Notes under the pieces: model-generated
The model's database searches: none
What the model was told of the DNA's origin: nothing
The model's input: only the letters and a program-made list of their open reading frames with translations
Shown: positions 29,595-38,187 of the stretch, in pieces
Layout of the letters: every line of letters starts with the position of its first letter
Numbering within the stretch: the first letter of the stretch is position 1
Assembly: GCF_023617305.1 (NCBI RefSeq)
Contig: NZ_CP081485.1
Coordinates: 672,501 to 736,500, forward strand
From: Methanobrevibacter sp. TLL-48-HuF1
GTDB lineage: Archaea > Methanobacteriota > Methanobacteria > Methanobacteriales > Methanobacteriaceae
DNA: 64,000 nt
Direction: 5' to 3'
Position numbers and translations under genes: made by a program

Positions 29595-30233
29595 ATGATA
29601 CAGGAAATAGAAAATTCAAGAATTCCAAAAGGCAGAATAGACTTAATTGGATTTGGAAGATTAGGATTAAGAGTTGGAATCCATTTAATACAAGTACACA
29701 GAGGCGGGCCAAAAGAAATTGGAGTTTTTGATGGGCAAAAGATAGATGGTGGAGATATTATTTTTACAATGAAAGGTGCAAAAGTCGGAGAATATAAATC
29801 AGATTTCCTAAATAAATTATGCACCCATAATGAAAGCTTTAGAAAAATCATCAGCGTTTGTGAAGACATTACTCCAGATAATCTGGATTTAATTAAAGGA
29901 GATGTAGTTGCAATACAGATAGCTGGCGGAAATACAATACCAATTGCTGCTAAAATTATAAAACATGCACAAAAAAGGGGTGCTAAAACAATAAGCACTG
30001 CCGGAATATTTGGATTTGGAGATGAAACTGTGGAAGTAAGAGATATTTCAGAATTTGAAGACAACCCTGCAGTAGATGAGCTTAGAAAAGAAGGAATAAC
30101 CGAAAACCATCTAATTGTTACTACAAATAAATTGTTAAGAGACAAAGAGCCAATTACTCCATATACATTAGATGAAGTTGCAAAACAGATAACAAAAACT
30201 TCTTTAAAATTATTGAAGGATTCATATGATTAA
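29595..30233 (+). CDS. hcgE: ThiF/E1-like adenylyltransferase HcgE
   Basis: This 212-residue E1-like protein has a nucleotide-binding loop (IDLIGFGRLGLRVGIHL) and the ThiF-type QKIDGGDIIFTMKGAKVG. HcgE adenylates the carboxyl group of the guanylylpyridinol with ATP. It has no catalytic cysteine module typical of true E1 enzymes. It overlaps hcgF by 8 bp. Confidence 0.88.
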   Translation: MIQEIENSRIPKGRIDLIGFGRLGLRVGIHLIQVHRGGPKEIGVFDGQKIDGGDIIFTMKGAKVGEYKSDFLNKLCTHNESFRKIISVCEDITPDNLDLIKGDVVAIQIAGGNTIPIAAKIIKHAQKRGAKTISTAGIFGFGDETVEVRDISEFEDNPAVDELRKEGITENHLIVTTNKLLRDKEPITPYTLDEVAKQITKTSLKLLKDSYD

Positions 30234-30786
30234 AATAGCTACAGCAGAATGTTTCACGCATGGAAAAATAGGCAGAGAACTTCATGCAATAGCTCAGGGA
30301 TACACAGGTAATTTTGGGAGAGATTACATTGAAAATCCTGAAAGCTACGGAAATTTTAACTACAATGAACTTAGTGTAACATGCAGTCTTTTTATACCAA
30401 CTATTGAAGCTGTAAAAAGTGTTCTGCAAATTGAAAATCCTCCGGAACCTACAACATTAATTAAAGGAATCAAATGCTACAATGAAGCGGAAGATAAAAA
30501 GGTCAGCAAAATTATGGCTGAAGCTGTAAAAAAAATAACTGATTGTGATATAGCTATTGGAACTACTGCAGGAATCGGAAGAGGTGGAATAGCTATTGTA
30601 ACTAATGATTATACAATTATAACAACCAGTGATATTGCTAGTGATTTAAGAGAAAACAACAGCGAAGAATTATTCCAAAGACAGGAAAATGGAATTGAAA
30701 AATGTGTAAAAATCCTTTTATTTCTTCTAAATGATGATTTTGATTCTATTGAATCTATGAATAATATAAAAATTATAGAAAAATAA
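30226..30786 (+). CDS. hcgF: FeGP cofactor thioester-forming protein HcgF
   Basis: This 186-residue protein begins IKIATAECFTHGKIGRELHA. Cys9 is the residue reported in HcgF to form a thioester with the activated guanylylpyridinol. TTAGIGRGGIAI is a further conserved turn. It ends the hcg operon, and a T-rich stretch follows before the two tRNA genes on the other strand. Confidence 0.88.
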   Translation: MIKIATAECFTHGKIGRELHAIAQGYTGNFGRDYIENPESYGNFNYNELSVTCSLFIPTIEAVKSVLQIENPPEPTTLIKGIKCYNEAEDKKVSKIMAEAVKKITDCDIAIGTTAGIGRGGIAIVTNDYTIITTSDIASDLRENNSEELFQRQENGIEKCVKILLFLLNDDFDSIESMNNIKIIEK

Positions 30787-30837
30787 ATTATCAAAACTTT
30801 TTTTATAAAATTAATTAAGAAAAATAGTTTTTAAAGA

Positions 30838-30910
30838 AGCCTTAGGGGGGATTCGAACCCCCGACTTCCACCTTACCAAGGTGGCGCTCTACCGGCTGAG
30901 CCACTAAGGC
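30838..30910 (-). tRNA. tRNA-Thr (GGU anticodon)
   Basis: The minus strand folds into a cloverleaf. The acceptor stem is GCCTTAG/CTAAGGC, the D-arm GCTCAGCCGGTAGAGC, the anticodon stem CCACC/GGTGG with loop TTGGTAA, and the T-arm carries GGGGGTTCGAATCCCCC. The anticodon GGT reads ACC and ACU. The discriminator base is U, as in archaeal tRNA-Thr. CCA is not encoded. Confidence 0.95.
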
Positions 30911-30943
30911 AAAATCGAGAAAAAATACAGTTTTAAAGAATAG

Positions 30944-31026
<83 letters not shown>

Positions 31027-31201
31027 ATATGATTTACATACAATATAAGATTGTATCTAATACTATATAAATGTTATGTTTCAGTCATTAAATTAAACAA
31101 ACATAACTAAAAGTACATAGAAAAGATATATTAATATTGAGTTAATTAAATATATAAATATTACGGTTTTATAATATTAAATTAAAAAATTGGTGTTTAC
31201 C

Positions 31202-31369
31202 TTGAAAATCGATAATGAAGAATGCGGAGTTTGTGAAGACTGCATAGACGTATGTCCTGAAGAAGCTATCATAAAAAAAGCATTTAAAGTTGAAATTAAT
31301 GAAAATAAATGTGACGACTGTGGAGAATGTGTAGACATTTGTCCAGTAGGTGCTATTTTTGATGAATAA
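31202..31369 (+). CDS. Short 2[4Fe-4S] ferredoxin
   Basis: A 55-residue protein is encoded from TTG 31202 (GGTG at 31192-31195, 6-nt spacing) to TAA 31369. Its two motifs are CGVCEDCIDVCPE and CDDCGECVDICPV, a minimal clostridial-type ferredoxin with many acidic residues. The TATA-like sequence about 50 bp upstream suggests its own promoter. It may be co-transcribed with the downstream envelope genes only by position; the functions look unrelated. Confidence 0.85.
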   Translation: MKIDNEECGVCEDCIDVCPEEAIIKKAFKVEINENKCDDCGECVDICPVGAIFDE

Positions 31370-31386
31370 CCAAGGATTTTGAGATT

Positions 31387-32175
31387 ATGAAAAAAGGAAT
31401 ATTAAATAAACTTACAATTGTTGACTACATTATAATTATCGCAGTAATATGTGCAATTGTTTTTGCATTTATCCATATTACTACTGATGATTCAGATGAT
31501 GTAAAAACATCTTCATATGACTCATCTACAATGAATAAAATAGTTGAAAATTATTTGAAATTATATATGGAAGGAAATATAGTAGAAACAACTGTCAGCG
31601 GATATAATGCAAGTACTGGAGAATCAGTTGAATTACATGGAAATATAACATGGATTGATGATGATAAAGGATCAAATGTCAAAGTATTAATCAATTCAAA
31701 TGGAAAAGAATACCTAGCAGGATTATACAAAGATATTCCTAATGCAGACATTTATATAGATACTATTTCTCTTGAGAGTGACGGAAATAAATTTAACAAT
31801 TTAACAGAAGTAACAATTAATCCGGAAAATATTACTTCATTAAGTGATTTAATTTCAGGAATTGACAACAATACCGATTATGAAATTACAACTACGGTAT
31901 CAGTTGATGAATTAAGTACAATAGATTATCAAGATTTATCTAACAACCTTTATTCACATGATAAAAGAATATCCCTAAAAGGATCAAATACCGGATTATA
32001 CAACCAATTAATTATAACTAGAGCAACTAGCGAAGAAATAAATCTTGCAGACAATATTTTAAGAAATTTTGATGGTAAAACAAGCCCAATAACAATTAGA
32101 ATTTATGACTGCAGTGAACAAGACTTAAAAACTATTGAAAATAACTATAATGTTACAAATATCAAAACATTTTAA
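31387..32175 (+). CDS. Membrane-anchored DUF4330-like protein
   Basis: This 262-residue protein has one N-terminal membrane segment after LNKLTIVDYIIIIAVICAIV, a layout and wording similar to DUF4330 proteins. A Ser/Thr/Asp-rich linker and beta-rich exported part follow. There is no enzymatic motif. It lies 12 bp before an oligosaccharide-polymerase gene, so a cell-surface role is likely. Confidence 0.55.
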   Translation: MKKGILNKLTIVDYIIIIAVICAIVFAFIHITTDDSDDVKTSSYDSSTMNKIVENYLKLYMEGNIVETTVSGYNASTGESVELHGNITWIDDDKGSNVKVLINSNGKEYLAGLYKDIPNADIYIDTISLESDGNKFNNLTEVTINPENITSLSDLISGIDNNTDYEITTTVSVDELSTIDYQDLSNNLYSHDKRISLKGSNTGLYNQLIITRATSEEINLADNILRNFDGKTSPITIRIYDCSEQDLKTIENNYNVTNIKTF

Positions 32176-32187
32176 GATGTGTAGCTT

Positions 32188-33474
32188 ATGAGCTTAATAT
32201 ATGCAAAATTAACATCAATTGTAAATAAAATATCACAGCTGTTTCATGAATCCCTTTTATTTACAATTATTTTTTCAATTTTAAATTATTTTGAAAAAGC
32301 ATGGGTCAATAGCTATTTTAAAGGACTTTATCCTGATGAAAACTTTTTAGGATTTATTAAAAAAAATAAAATATTAAATTCACAAGTATTTAATCCTCTG
32401 ATTGTACTTATTGTATTTGGAGTCTTTTTAATATTGTCTATAAATGCTGTTTCAGCTAGTTTAGCTATTACACTAGCTATTGCATTTATTGCATTTTTTA
32501 TAGGCTCTGCAATATTGCCAAGATACTTCTTAAATAAAGACTTCAAAAAACCGGCAATCCAATTTAAAAGTGAAGATTTGTATTCAATCGGATTCTGCCT
32601 TGTTTTAATAAGTATATTATTCTTTTTTGTAAGTGTAGCGTCAGTTGGCGGAATTCCAATTCTTAAAACCTCTTTAAGATATCAGTTAAAACCTTTATTT
32701 ACAATGCCGGTGTTTTTAATAATTCCAGGAGTCTGTATACTGGCAAGTGTTTATTTAAAAAAATTTCAGGAAAACAAAATCACCCGTTCACAGACAAGAT
32801 TTAGATTCCTGATTTTGATAGTCATCAGCAGTGTGTTTTTATTGGCTTTAGGTTACAGGACACCACTACTTGCAGTATTACTTATCATGATAATTATGGG
32901 TTACTACGGAAATATCTTAGCTGTGTGGGAAGTTGTGGTAGGTGCCTTAATTGGTGTATGTGCAATTATAGGAATTGGTTATTTCCGATCAGTTGAAGAA
33001 TATACTATCACTTCAGCTACCAATCCTTTTTACACATTAGAAAGCAGGGCTGATTTTACATTAAATGTATTGAACCTCCTTGATTTTATTGGAGGAAACT
33101 TTGGAGTAACACATGGAAATGTACTGGCCAGTTCCATACCCGGAAGTGACCTTGGACCAAGAATGATGATTGGAAAATTAATAGCCTGGAGAACAGAAGT
33201 TACTGTAACACCAACATTAATTGGACAAATGGTAATTGACTTCGGTAAAGTCGGAGTAGCTGTTGAAATGTGCGGACTTGGATTTATTTTAGGTATTGGA
33301 TATAAAATAATGAAAAAAACCAATGACTTTGCATACACTGGACTCTACAGTTTACTTTTAACATATTCAATTTTAGGTGTTGAAACAGGAATATTAGATA
33401 TTCAGGTTTTATTATACTTTGCAGTAGCTATTTTTATTTATTTGGCATTTATTATTAAATCAGATAAATGCTAA
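32188..33474 (+). CDS. Oligosaccharide repeat unit polymerase-like membrane protein
   Basis: The 428-residue protein has about ten membrane segments with a large central loop. Family-like features are LGYRTPLLAVLLI and a loop with TLESRADFTLNVL. It resembles Wzy-type (O-antigen/exopolysaccharide) polymerases of archaea, which join lipid-linked sugar repeats on the outside of the membrane. No glycosyltransferases are adjacent, so the product polymer is unknown. Confidence 0.65.
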   Translation: MSLIYAKLTSIVNKISQLFHESLLFTIIFSILNYFEKAWVNSYFKGLYPDENFLGFIKKNKILNSQVFNPLIVLIVFGVFLILSINAVSASLAITLAIAFIAFFIGSAILPRYFLNKDFKKPAIQFKSEDLYSIGFCLVLISILFFFVSVASVGGIPILKTSLRYQLKPLFTMPVFLIIPGVCILASVYLKKFQENKITRSQTRFRFLILIVISSVFLLALGYRTPLLAVLLIMIIMGYYGNILAVWEVVVGALIGVCAIIGIGYFRSVEEYTITSATNPFYTLESRADFTLNVLNLLDFIGGNFGVTHGNVLASSIPGSDLGPRMMIGKLIAWRTEVTVTPTLIGQMVIDFGKVGVAVEMCGLGFILGIGYKIMKKTNDFAYTGLYSLLLTYSILGVETGILDIQVLLYFAVAIFIYLAFIIKSDKC

Positions 33475-33570
33475 TCCCACTATTTTTTAATAAAAATCTT
33501 TATATACTAAATGTTTTTTAATATTATATACTATTTTATGAAAAAATCCCCAATTATTGGAGGTTTTGGT

Positions 33571-34554
33571 ATGTCTTTAGAAAACATAAACAATAAAATA
33601 CAATTTAACAAAGAAAACCTGAAAACAATATACTTGGCAGGAGGCTGTTTTTGGGGTGTTGAAACCTATATATCACGAATATTGGGAGTATATAAAACAG
33701 AAGTCGGATATGCAAACGGGAACACAAAAAATCCAACTTATGAAGAAGTGTGCAACTTTGATACAAAACATGCAGAATGCGTAAAAGTGATTTACTCACC
33801 AGATTTCATATCCCTAAAAGAGTTATTGGAAGAATTTTTTAAAATAATAGATCCGACTGCAATTAATCGACAAGGCCCAGATATAGGAACACAGTACAGA
33901 ACAGGAATTTATTACACAGATATTGCAGATAAGCAAATAGCTGAAATGTTTATTGAAGAAAAACAGTTAAACTATTCCAAAAAAATAGTTGTTGAAGTAA
34001 TGCCTTTAACTTATTTTTATCCCGCAGAAACCTACCATCAGAAATATTTGGAAAAAAATCCTAATGGCTACTGCCATATTGATTTAAGCAAACTTCCGGC
34101 AATTGATGAATCTTTAGAAAAATTAAAAATAAAGGAAAATATCAAAAAGTTGGATTATATTGAATATGAAGTTACACAAAACAGTGCTACTGAACTTCCA
34201 TTTAGCGGAAAATACAATGATTTTAATAAAAAAGGATTGTATGTCGATATTGTAAGTGGTGAAGCATTATTTACTTCCCTAGACAAATTCAACTCAGGAT
34301 GTGGTTGGCCTTCTTTTTCAAAACCTCTATTAAAAAACAACATTAAAGAAATAAAAGACACCAGTCACAATATGATTAGAACAGAAGTGAAAAGTAAAAA
34401 AGCAGATTCTCATTTAGGCCATGTATTTAATGACGGACCCTCAGAATTGGGAGGCATGAGATACTGCATCAATTCTGCAGCTTTAAAATTCATAGCTTTT
34501 GAATATTTGGAAAAAGAAGGTTATGGAGAATATATCAAATATTTTGAAAAGTAA
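33571..34554 (+). CDS. msrAB: Bifunctional methionine sulfoxide reductase MsrA-MsrB
   Basis: The protein has 327 residues. Residues 15-170 are MsrA, with [12 protein letters not shown] (catalytic Cys in GCFWG). Residues 190-320 are MsrB, with [18 protein letters not shown] and [10 protein letters not shown] (catalytic Cys). The MsrB zinc cysteines are absent ([13 protein letters not shown] where zinc forms have CxxC), as in fused bacterial enzymes. The start is ATG 33571 with GGAGG just upstream; the frame reaches back to 33511 without support. This domain fusion is common in Firmicutes and suggests acquisition from gut bacteria. Confidence 0.9.
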   Translation: MSLENINNKIQFNKENLKTIYLAGGCFWGVETYISRILGVYKTEVGYANGNTKNPTYEEVCNFDTKHAECVKVIYSPDFISLKELLEEFFKIIDPTAINRQGPDIGTQYRTGIYYTDIADKQIAEMFIEEKQLNYSKKIVVEVMPLTYFYPAETYHQKYLEKNPNGYCHIDLSKLPAIDESLEKLKIKENIKKLDYIEYEVTQNSATELPFSGKYNDFNKKGLYVDIVSGEALFTSLDKFNSGCGWPSFSKPLLKNNIKEIKDTSHNMIRTEVKSKKADSHLGHVFNDGPSELGGMRYCINSAALKFIAFEYLEKEGYGEYIKYFEK

Positions 34555-34559
34555 ATTAA

Positions 34560-34774
34560 GTATTACTTTTATCAAAAAATAATATAAAATAGTAATACTT
34601 TAATAACCTTTATATAAGACAATTCTCCATAATTATATATGGTATCATGATAAAAACAACTACAAAAAGGTTATTTCTTGAATAAGTAGAGAATACATGA
34701 TATTTTAATAAATCAATACAAATAAACCAATTAAAGTAATACTTTTCTATAATTTCTTTAAAAAAAAGTATTAC
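34560..34774 (+). promoter_or_regulatory. cbi promoter with two inverted-repeat pairs
   Basis: GTATTAC (34560-34566) and GTAATAC (34592-34598) form an inverted repeat with a 25-bp gap. GTAATAC (34736-34742) and GTATTAC (34768-34774) form a second one with the arms in opposite order and the same 25-bp gap. A TATA box (TTTATATAA, about 34609-34617) lies just after the first pair. The second pair lies in the leader, ending 27 bp before the cbiM start. The arms share the flanks AAAGTAATACTT. A metal regulator such as NikR is a candidate, not shown. Confidence 0.5.
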
Positions 34775-34801
34775 TCAATATAGGAAAATGGAGGAAAAAA
34801 T

Positions 34802-35443
34802 ATGCATATACCTGATGGATTTATACCATGGACACAATGTGCAATATACTATGTTATTTTAATTGTAGCTCTTTATTTTGCAACAAAATGGGCTAAAAAG
34901 AACCTTGATGACAAACATGTCCCACTTATGGCAATACTTGCTGCGGGAATCTTTGCAATCATGTCTATGAATATGCCAATACCATTCGGAACCAGCGGAC
35001 ACATGGTTGGTGGATGCTTAGTGGCATTAGTATTCTGTGCTCCGGAAGCTGCAGTTTTAGTATTTACTATAGTATTGCTTATACAGGCATTAATTTACGG
35101 TGATGGCGGACTTACTGCCCTTGGAACCAATGTATTGAACATGGGGATAATTGGAGGATGTGTTGGATTATACACATTTAAAGGATTAAAAAATACAATC
35201 GGAAAATACCCTGCAGTTGGAGTTGCTGCATGGTTAGCAACTGTAGTAGCTGCAGCAGCAGCTGCTGTTGAACTCGCAATAGCTGGAACATTCCCACTTA
35301 CTTTAGGAATCTACTCAATGGTATTATACCATGTGTTTATAGGAATTATCGAAGCTGTTTTAACTGTAATTGTAATAATGGCTTTAGAAAAATACAGACC
35401 GGATTTACTTATGTGGAACAAACAATCACAAGGGGGAAAATAA
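34802..35443 (+). CDS. cbiM: Cobalt/nickel ECF transporter substrate-binding protein CbiM
   Basis: This 213-residue membrane protein starts MHIPDGFIPW, the N-terminal metal-coordinating motif of CbiM/NikM (Met1 amine and His2). NMPIPFGTSGHMVGGCL supplies the further metal-site histidine. It captures Co2+ (or Ni2+) for the transporter. GGAGG precedes the start. Cobalt for cobamides and nickel for methyl-CoM reductase and hydrogenases are both needed; the sequence does not decide between them. Confidence 0.9.
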   Translation: MHIPDGFIPWTQCAIYYVILIVALYFATKWAKKNLDDKHVPLMAILAAGIFAIMSMNMPIPFGTSGHMVGGCLVALVFCAPEAAVLVFTIVLLIQALIYGDGGLTALGTNVLNMGIIGGCVGLYTFKGLKNTIGKYPAVGVAAWLATVVAAAAAAVELAIAGTFPLTLGIYSMVLYHVFIGIIEAVLTVIVIMALEKYRPDLLMWNKQSQGGK

Positions 35444-35749
35444 ATGAATCTTAGTAAAAAAGACGGATACTTAATAATTGTAGCAGTTATTATCTGTATT
35501 ATAATTAGCTGTTTATCCCCATTTATTGCCTCTGGAAACCCAGATGGTCTTGAAAAATCTGCAGAAGATGCTGGATTAGCTGAAGACTATGGTGTTGACG
35601 GATTAAATGAAATTTACTCATCCCCATTCCCAGACTACACTTTTGAACCATTAGGATCACTTGGTGAAATTGGAGTCCTCATTTTAGGTGCTGTAATATG
35701 CCTTGCAGGAGGATTTATTGTTGGAAAAATTATAGAAAAAAGAGGTTAA
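35444..35749 (+). CDS. cbiN: Cobalt transporter subunit CbiN
   Basis: This 101-residue protein has two membrane segments flanking an external acidic loop (SAEDAGLAEDYGVDG and SPFPDYTFEPLG) in the order typical of CbiN. CbiN helps load the metal onto CbiM. The presence of CbiN, not NikL, slightly favours cobalt. It begins on the base after cbiM ends. Confidence 0.88.
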   Translation: MNLSKKDGYLIIVAVIICIIISCLSPFIASGNPDGLEKSAEDAGLAEDYGVDGLNEIYSSPFPDYTFEPLGSLGEIGVLILGAVICLAGGFIVGKIIEKRG

Positions 35750-35811
35750 ATTTATAACTTCTTTTTTTCATATTTTTTACTATATTTTAGAAATTTTTTG
35801 GAGATTAATAA

Positions 35812-36642
35812 TTGGCAGACATTACTCAAACACTTAAGTTAGATGATATTGCATCAGGAGATAGCATAATTCATAACTTAAATGGACCTGTAAAACTAAT
35901 TTCAGCAATTATAATCATTGTTTTTACTGTTTTCTCACAGCAGATTATTGTTCCAATAATAATGGAAATATTTTTACTGCTTATTTTATATTTATCAAAA
36001 GTGTCTATAAAAGATGCATTTAAAAGAATAGTATTATTGCTGCCTTTTGGTGGAGCTATCATAATATTTCAACCATTTATCCATCCCGGAAATGTACTTT
36101 GGGCATATTCATGGATACAAATAACTGATGCCGGGCTAAACTGGGCGATTTTATTATTCGGAAGACTGATTACATCACTTACAGCTATCGTACTTTTATC
36201 TTCTACAAGTCCGATGCAGGAAATTGTGGCATCATTTAGAAAATTAAAAATGCCAAAAGAGTTAGCTATGATTTTAAGTATTACAGTAAGATTTTTATTT
36301 GTATTTATTGATGAATTAACAACTATCAGAAATGCTCAAAAATCCAGAAACTTTAATATTCATTCCAAGTTAGTTCCTTACAGATGGATAGTAAGGCAAG
36401 TTGGCTATACAATAGCTATGATGTTTTTAAAATCTTATGAACAGGGAGAAAGAGTTCATAAAAGCATGATCAGCCGTGGATTTTCAGATACTTCCCAGCT
36501 ATTCAATGAAAAAACACAGCTTGAAAAATCAGATTACATTTATTTAATTTCCATAATAACCCTCATGATTGTTATTGAAGTTATATTATACAAGTACACA
36601 AATCAGTTAGGTTATTTAGGAATGAAACTTACAATTAATTAA
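35812..36642 (+). CDS. cbiQ: ECF transporter transmembrane protein CbiQ
   Basis: This 276-residue protein has about five membrane segments and the T-component coupling helices ending in FRKLKMPKELAMILSITVRF and an Arg-Gly pair (MISRGFSD), the ARG-type motif that contacts the ATPase. It starts at TTG 35812 behind GGAG. A 62-bp gap separates it from cbiN. Confidence 0.88.
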   Translation: MADITQTLKLDDIASGDSIIHNLNGPVKLISAIIIIVFTVFSQQIIVPIIMEIFLLLILYLSKVSIKDAFKRIVLLLPFGGAIIIFQPFIHPGNVLWAYSWIQITDAGLNWAILLFGRLITSLTAIVLLSSTSPMQEIVASFRKLKMPKELAMILSITVRFLFVFIDELTTIRNAQKSRNFNIHSKLVPYRWIVRQVGYTIAMMFLKSYEQGERVHKSMISRGFSDTSQLFNEKTQLEKSDYIYLISIITLMIVIEVILYKYTNQLGYLGMKLTIN

Positions 36643-36657
36643 AATTAGGAAAATAAC

Positions 36658-37503
36658 ATGACAAATATACAATTATCAACTGAAAACTTAAGTTTCACAT
36701 ACCCTGACGGTACACAGGCTTTAAAAAATATCAATATCGAAATTGAAAAAGGAGAAAAAGTAGCTATTATCGGACCTAACGGTGCAGGAAAATCAACACT
36801 TTTCTCACACTTCAACGGTTTGACAGAGCCTACCTCAGGATGTGTTAAAATAGAAGGAAAAGCTATCTCTTTTGAGAAGGATGAACTGCTTAAAGTTAGA
36901 CAAAAAGTTGGAATTGTATTTCAAGACCCAAATGACCAGCTGTTTGCACCAACAGTTAAAGAAGACATTGCTTTCGGACCTATGAATTTAGGTTTAAGCT
37001 ACGACGAAGTGGAAAAACGTGTTGAAGATGCACTGAAAATGGTTGGAATGGAAAATTATGAAAACAAAACCCCTCACCATTTAAGTGGAGGACAGCAAAA
37101 AAGAATAGCTATTGCCGGAATAATAGCTATGAAACCTGAAATAATGATTTTAGATGAACCGACAGCGGGACTTGACCCTGATGGAGTAGAAAAAGTTCTG
37201 AATATCATGAATCAGCTTAATAAAGAAGGAATGACCTTAATCATTTCATCTCATGATATAGATATGATCAGCAAATATGCAGATAAAATATTTATTCTTT
37301 ATAATGGTGAGATAATTGAATCCGGAAATAAAAACCAAATATTTTCAAATAAAGAATTATTAAAAAAAGCTCATTTAAGAACACCGATAACAACAGAAAT
37401 ACTGTATAATTTAAAAGAATCCGGTTTAAATGTTAATACCGAAAAAATAAGCGTTGCAGACACGTGTGCAGAAATTATAAAAGCTAAACAAATTAATGAG
37501 TAG
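36658..37503 (+). CDS. cbiO: ECF transporter ATP-binding protein CbiO
   Basis: This 281-residue ATPase has Walker A GPNGAGKSTLFSHFNG, Q-loop FQDPNDQLFAPTVKEDI, signature LSGGQQKRIAIAG and Walker B MILDEPTAGLDPDG. The FQDPNDQLF wording is typical of ECF/CbiO ATPases. It ends the cbi operon and overlaps the convergent zinc-ribbon gene by 11 bp. Confidence 0.9.
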   Translation: MTNIQLSTENLSFTYPDGTQALKNINIEIEKGEKVAIIGPNGAGKSTLFSHFNGLTEPTSGCVKIEGKAISFEKDELLKVRQKVGIVFQDPNDQLFAPTVKEDIAFGPMNLGLSYDEVEKRVEDALKMVGMENYENKTPHHLSGGQQKRIAIAGIIAMKPEIMILDEPTAGLDPDGVEKVLNIMNQLNKEGMTLIISSHDIDMISKYADKIFILYNGEIIESGNKNQIFSNKELLKKAHLRTPITTEILYNLKESGLNVNTEKISVADTCAEIIKAKQINE

Positions 37504-37693
37504 CTTTTTTTCTATTTTTAATTTTATCTTTAAGTTTTATAATAAAATCAAATTCTTCATCCAGTTCTGGTGAGTTACCAAATCCACAATTAGGGCAATG
37601 AACAGATTGACATCCGTGTTTTCCACAACCAGAGCAGCCCCTGTTGGGAACATTATTTTCGTCAAATTCATATCCGCACATTCTACATTTCAT
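37493..37693 (-). CDS. Zinc-ribbon protein downstream of feoA
   Basis: A 66-residue protein has MKCRMCGYEF, GCSGCGKHGCQSVHC and CPNCGFG, eight or more cysteines and a histidine in ribbon-like spacing, then an acidic-to-basic tail. A role in iron or zinc handling is suggested only by position after feoA (35-bp gap). The start is taken as ATG 37693 because GGATGA is well spaced for it; an extra in-frame ATG at 37702 overlaps that site. Confidence 0.7.
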   Translation of the reverse strand: MKCRMCGYEFDENNVPNRGCSGCGKHGCQSVHCPNCGFGNSPELDEEFDFIIKLKDKIKNRKKATH

Positions 37694-37728
37694 AAAAATC
37701 ATCCAGAAAAAAATAAAAATTAAAGGGT

Positions 37729-37959
37729 TTATTCTACTATGATGTTTTTAGCTTCTTCTTTACGAAGACAAACATCATATCCTTTAATTTTGAATTCAAT
37801 AGGATCGCCTAAAGGTGCAACTTTTTGGATTTTAATTTTTGAACCTCTAACGAATCCCATACCTAATAAATGTCTTTTTAAATCAGTGTTTCCACCATCA
37901 TTATATTTTACAATAGTTACTTCGTCACCAGCGTTCACATCTAATAAAGATTTTACCAT
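37729..37959 (-). CDS. feoA: Ferrous iron transport protein A
   Basis: This 76-residue SH3-like protein (VNAGDEVTIVKYN, HLLGMGFVRGSKIKIQ, APLGDPIEFKIKGYDVCLRKEEA) is a standard FeoA. It is proposed to modulate the FeoB G-domain in the cytoplasm. GGAGTTGAT precedes the ATG. It has its own promoter with metal boxes, so it is not simply a second gene of the feoB transcript. Confidence 0.92.
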   Translation of the reverse strand: MVKSLLDVNAGDEVTIVKYNDGGNTDLKRHLLGMGFVRGSKIKIQKVAPLGDPIEFKIKGYDVCLRKEEAKNIIVE

Positions 37960-37990
37960 TTTATCAACTCCATGACATATCTATAAAAAT

Positions 37991-38086
37991 TTAGGCTTAC
38001 CTAAAATAAAGTTTTTTAGTTATACCTAATTAAAATCTAATCTAATATTTAGAAAAAATAGTATATAAATATTTAGGTAATCCAAA
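37991..38086 (-). promoter_or_regulatory. feoA promoter with three DtxR-type boxes
   Basis: Boxes lie at 37991-38004 (TTAGGCTTACCTAA), 38016-38029 (TTAGTTATACCTAA) and 38073-38086 (TTAGGTAATCCAAA on the + strand). A minus-strand TTTATATA box is at 38062-38069. The upstream box begins 17 bp before the TATA box and the nearer downstream box 40 bp after it, so operators flank the promoter. This fits repression by an iron-loaded DtxR/IdeR-family protein. Confidence 0.7.
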
Positions 38087-38100
38087 AATAATATAAAAAA

Positions 38101-38184
38101 TTATTTGGAAGGAGATTTTCCTCCCACTTTTTTATTTTTAGGGATCCTGATACCCCTAATACCACTTTTACTACGCAAAATCAT
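38101..38184 (-). CDS. Candidate 25-27-residue basic peptide after feoB
   Basis: Directly after the feoB stop (38188-38190), the minus strand has GGTGAT and then an open frame from ATG 38184 or TTG 38178 to TAA 38101. It encodes a peptide rich in Lys, Arg, Gly and Ser. TTG 38178 is better spaced from the binding site. It resembles no family I know. The same DNA can form a weak GGAG/CTCC hairpin, so it may be only the 3' end of feoB. Confidence is low. Confidence 0.3.
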   Translation of the reverse strand: MILRSKSGIRGIRIPKNKKVGGKSPSK

Positions 38185-38187
38185 CAC

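Noticed and set aside
29444-30145. Minus-strand ORF of 233 codons opposite hcgD/hcgE
   Set aside because: It is a shadow of the well-supported hcgE frame; its composition is typical of antisense translation of AT-rich genes.
34618-34801. Cobalamin riboswitch in the cbiM leader
   Set aside because: I see no B12-box-like sequence or the expected stems, and such riboswitches are rare in archaea; protein operators explain the repeats better.
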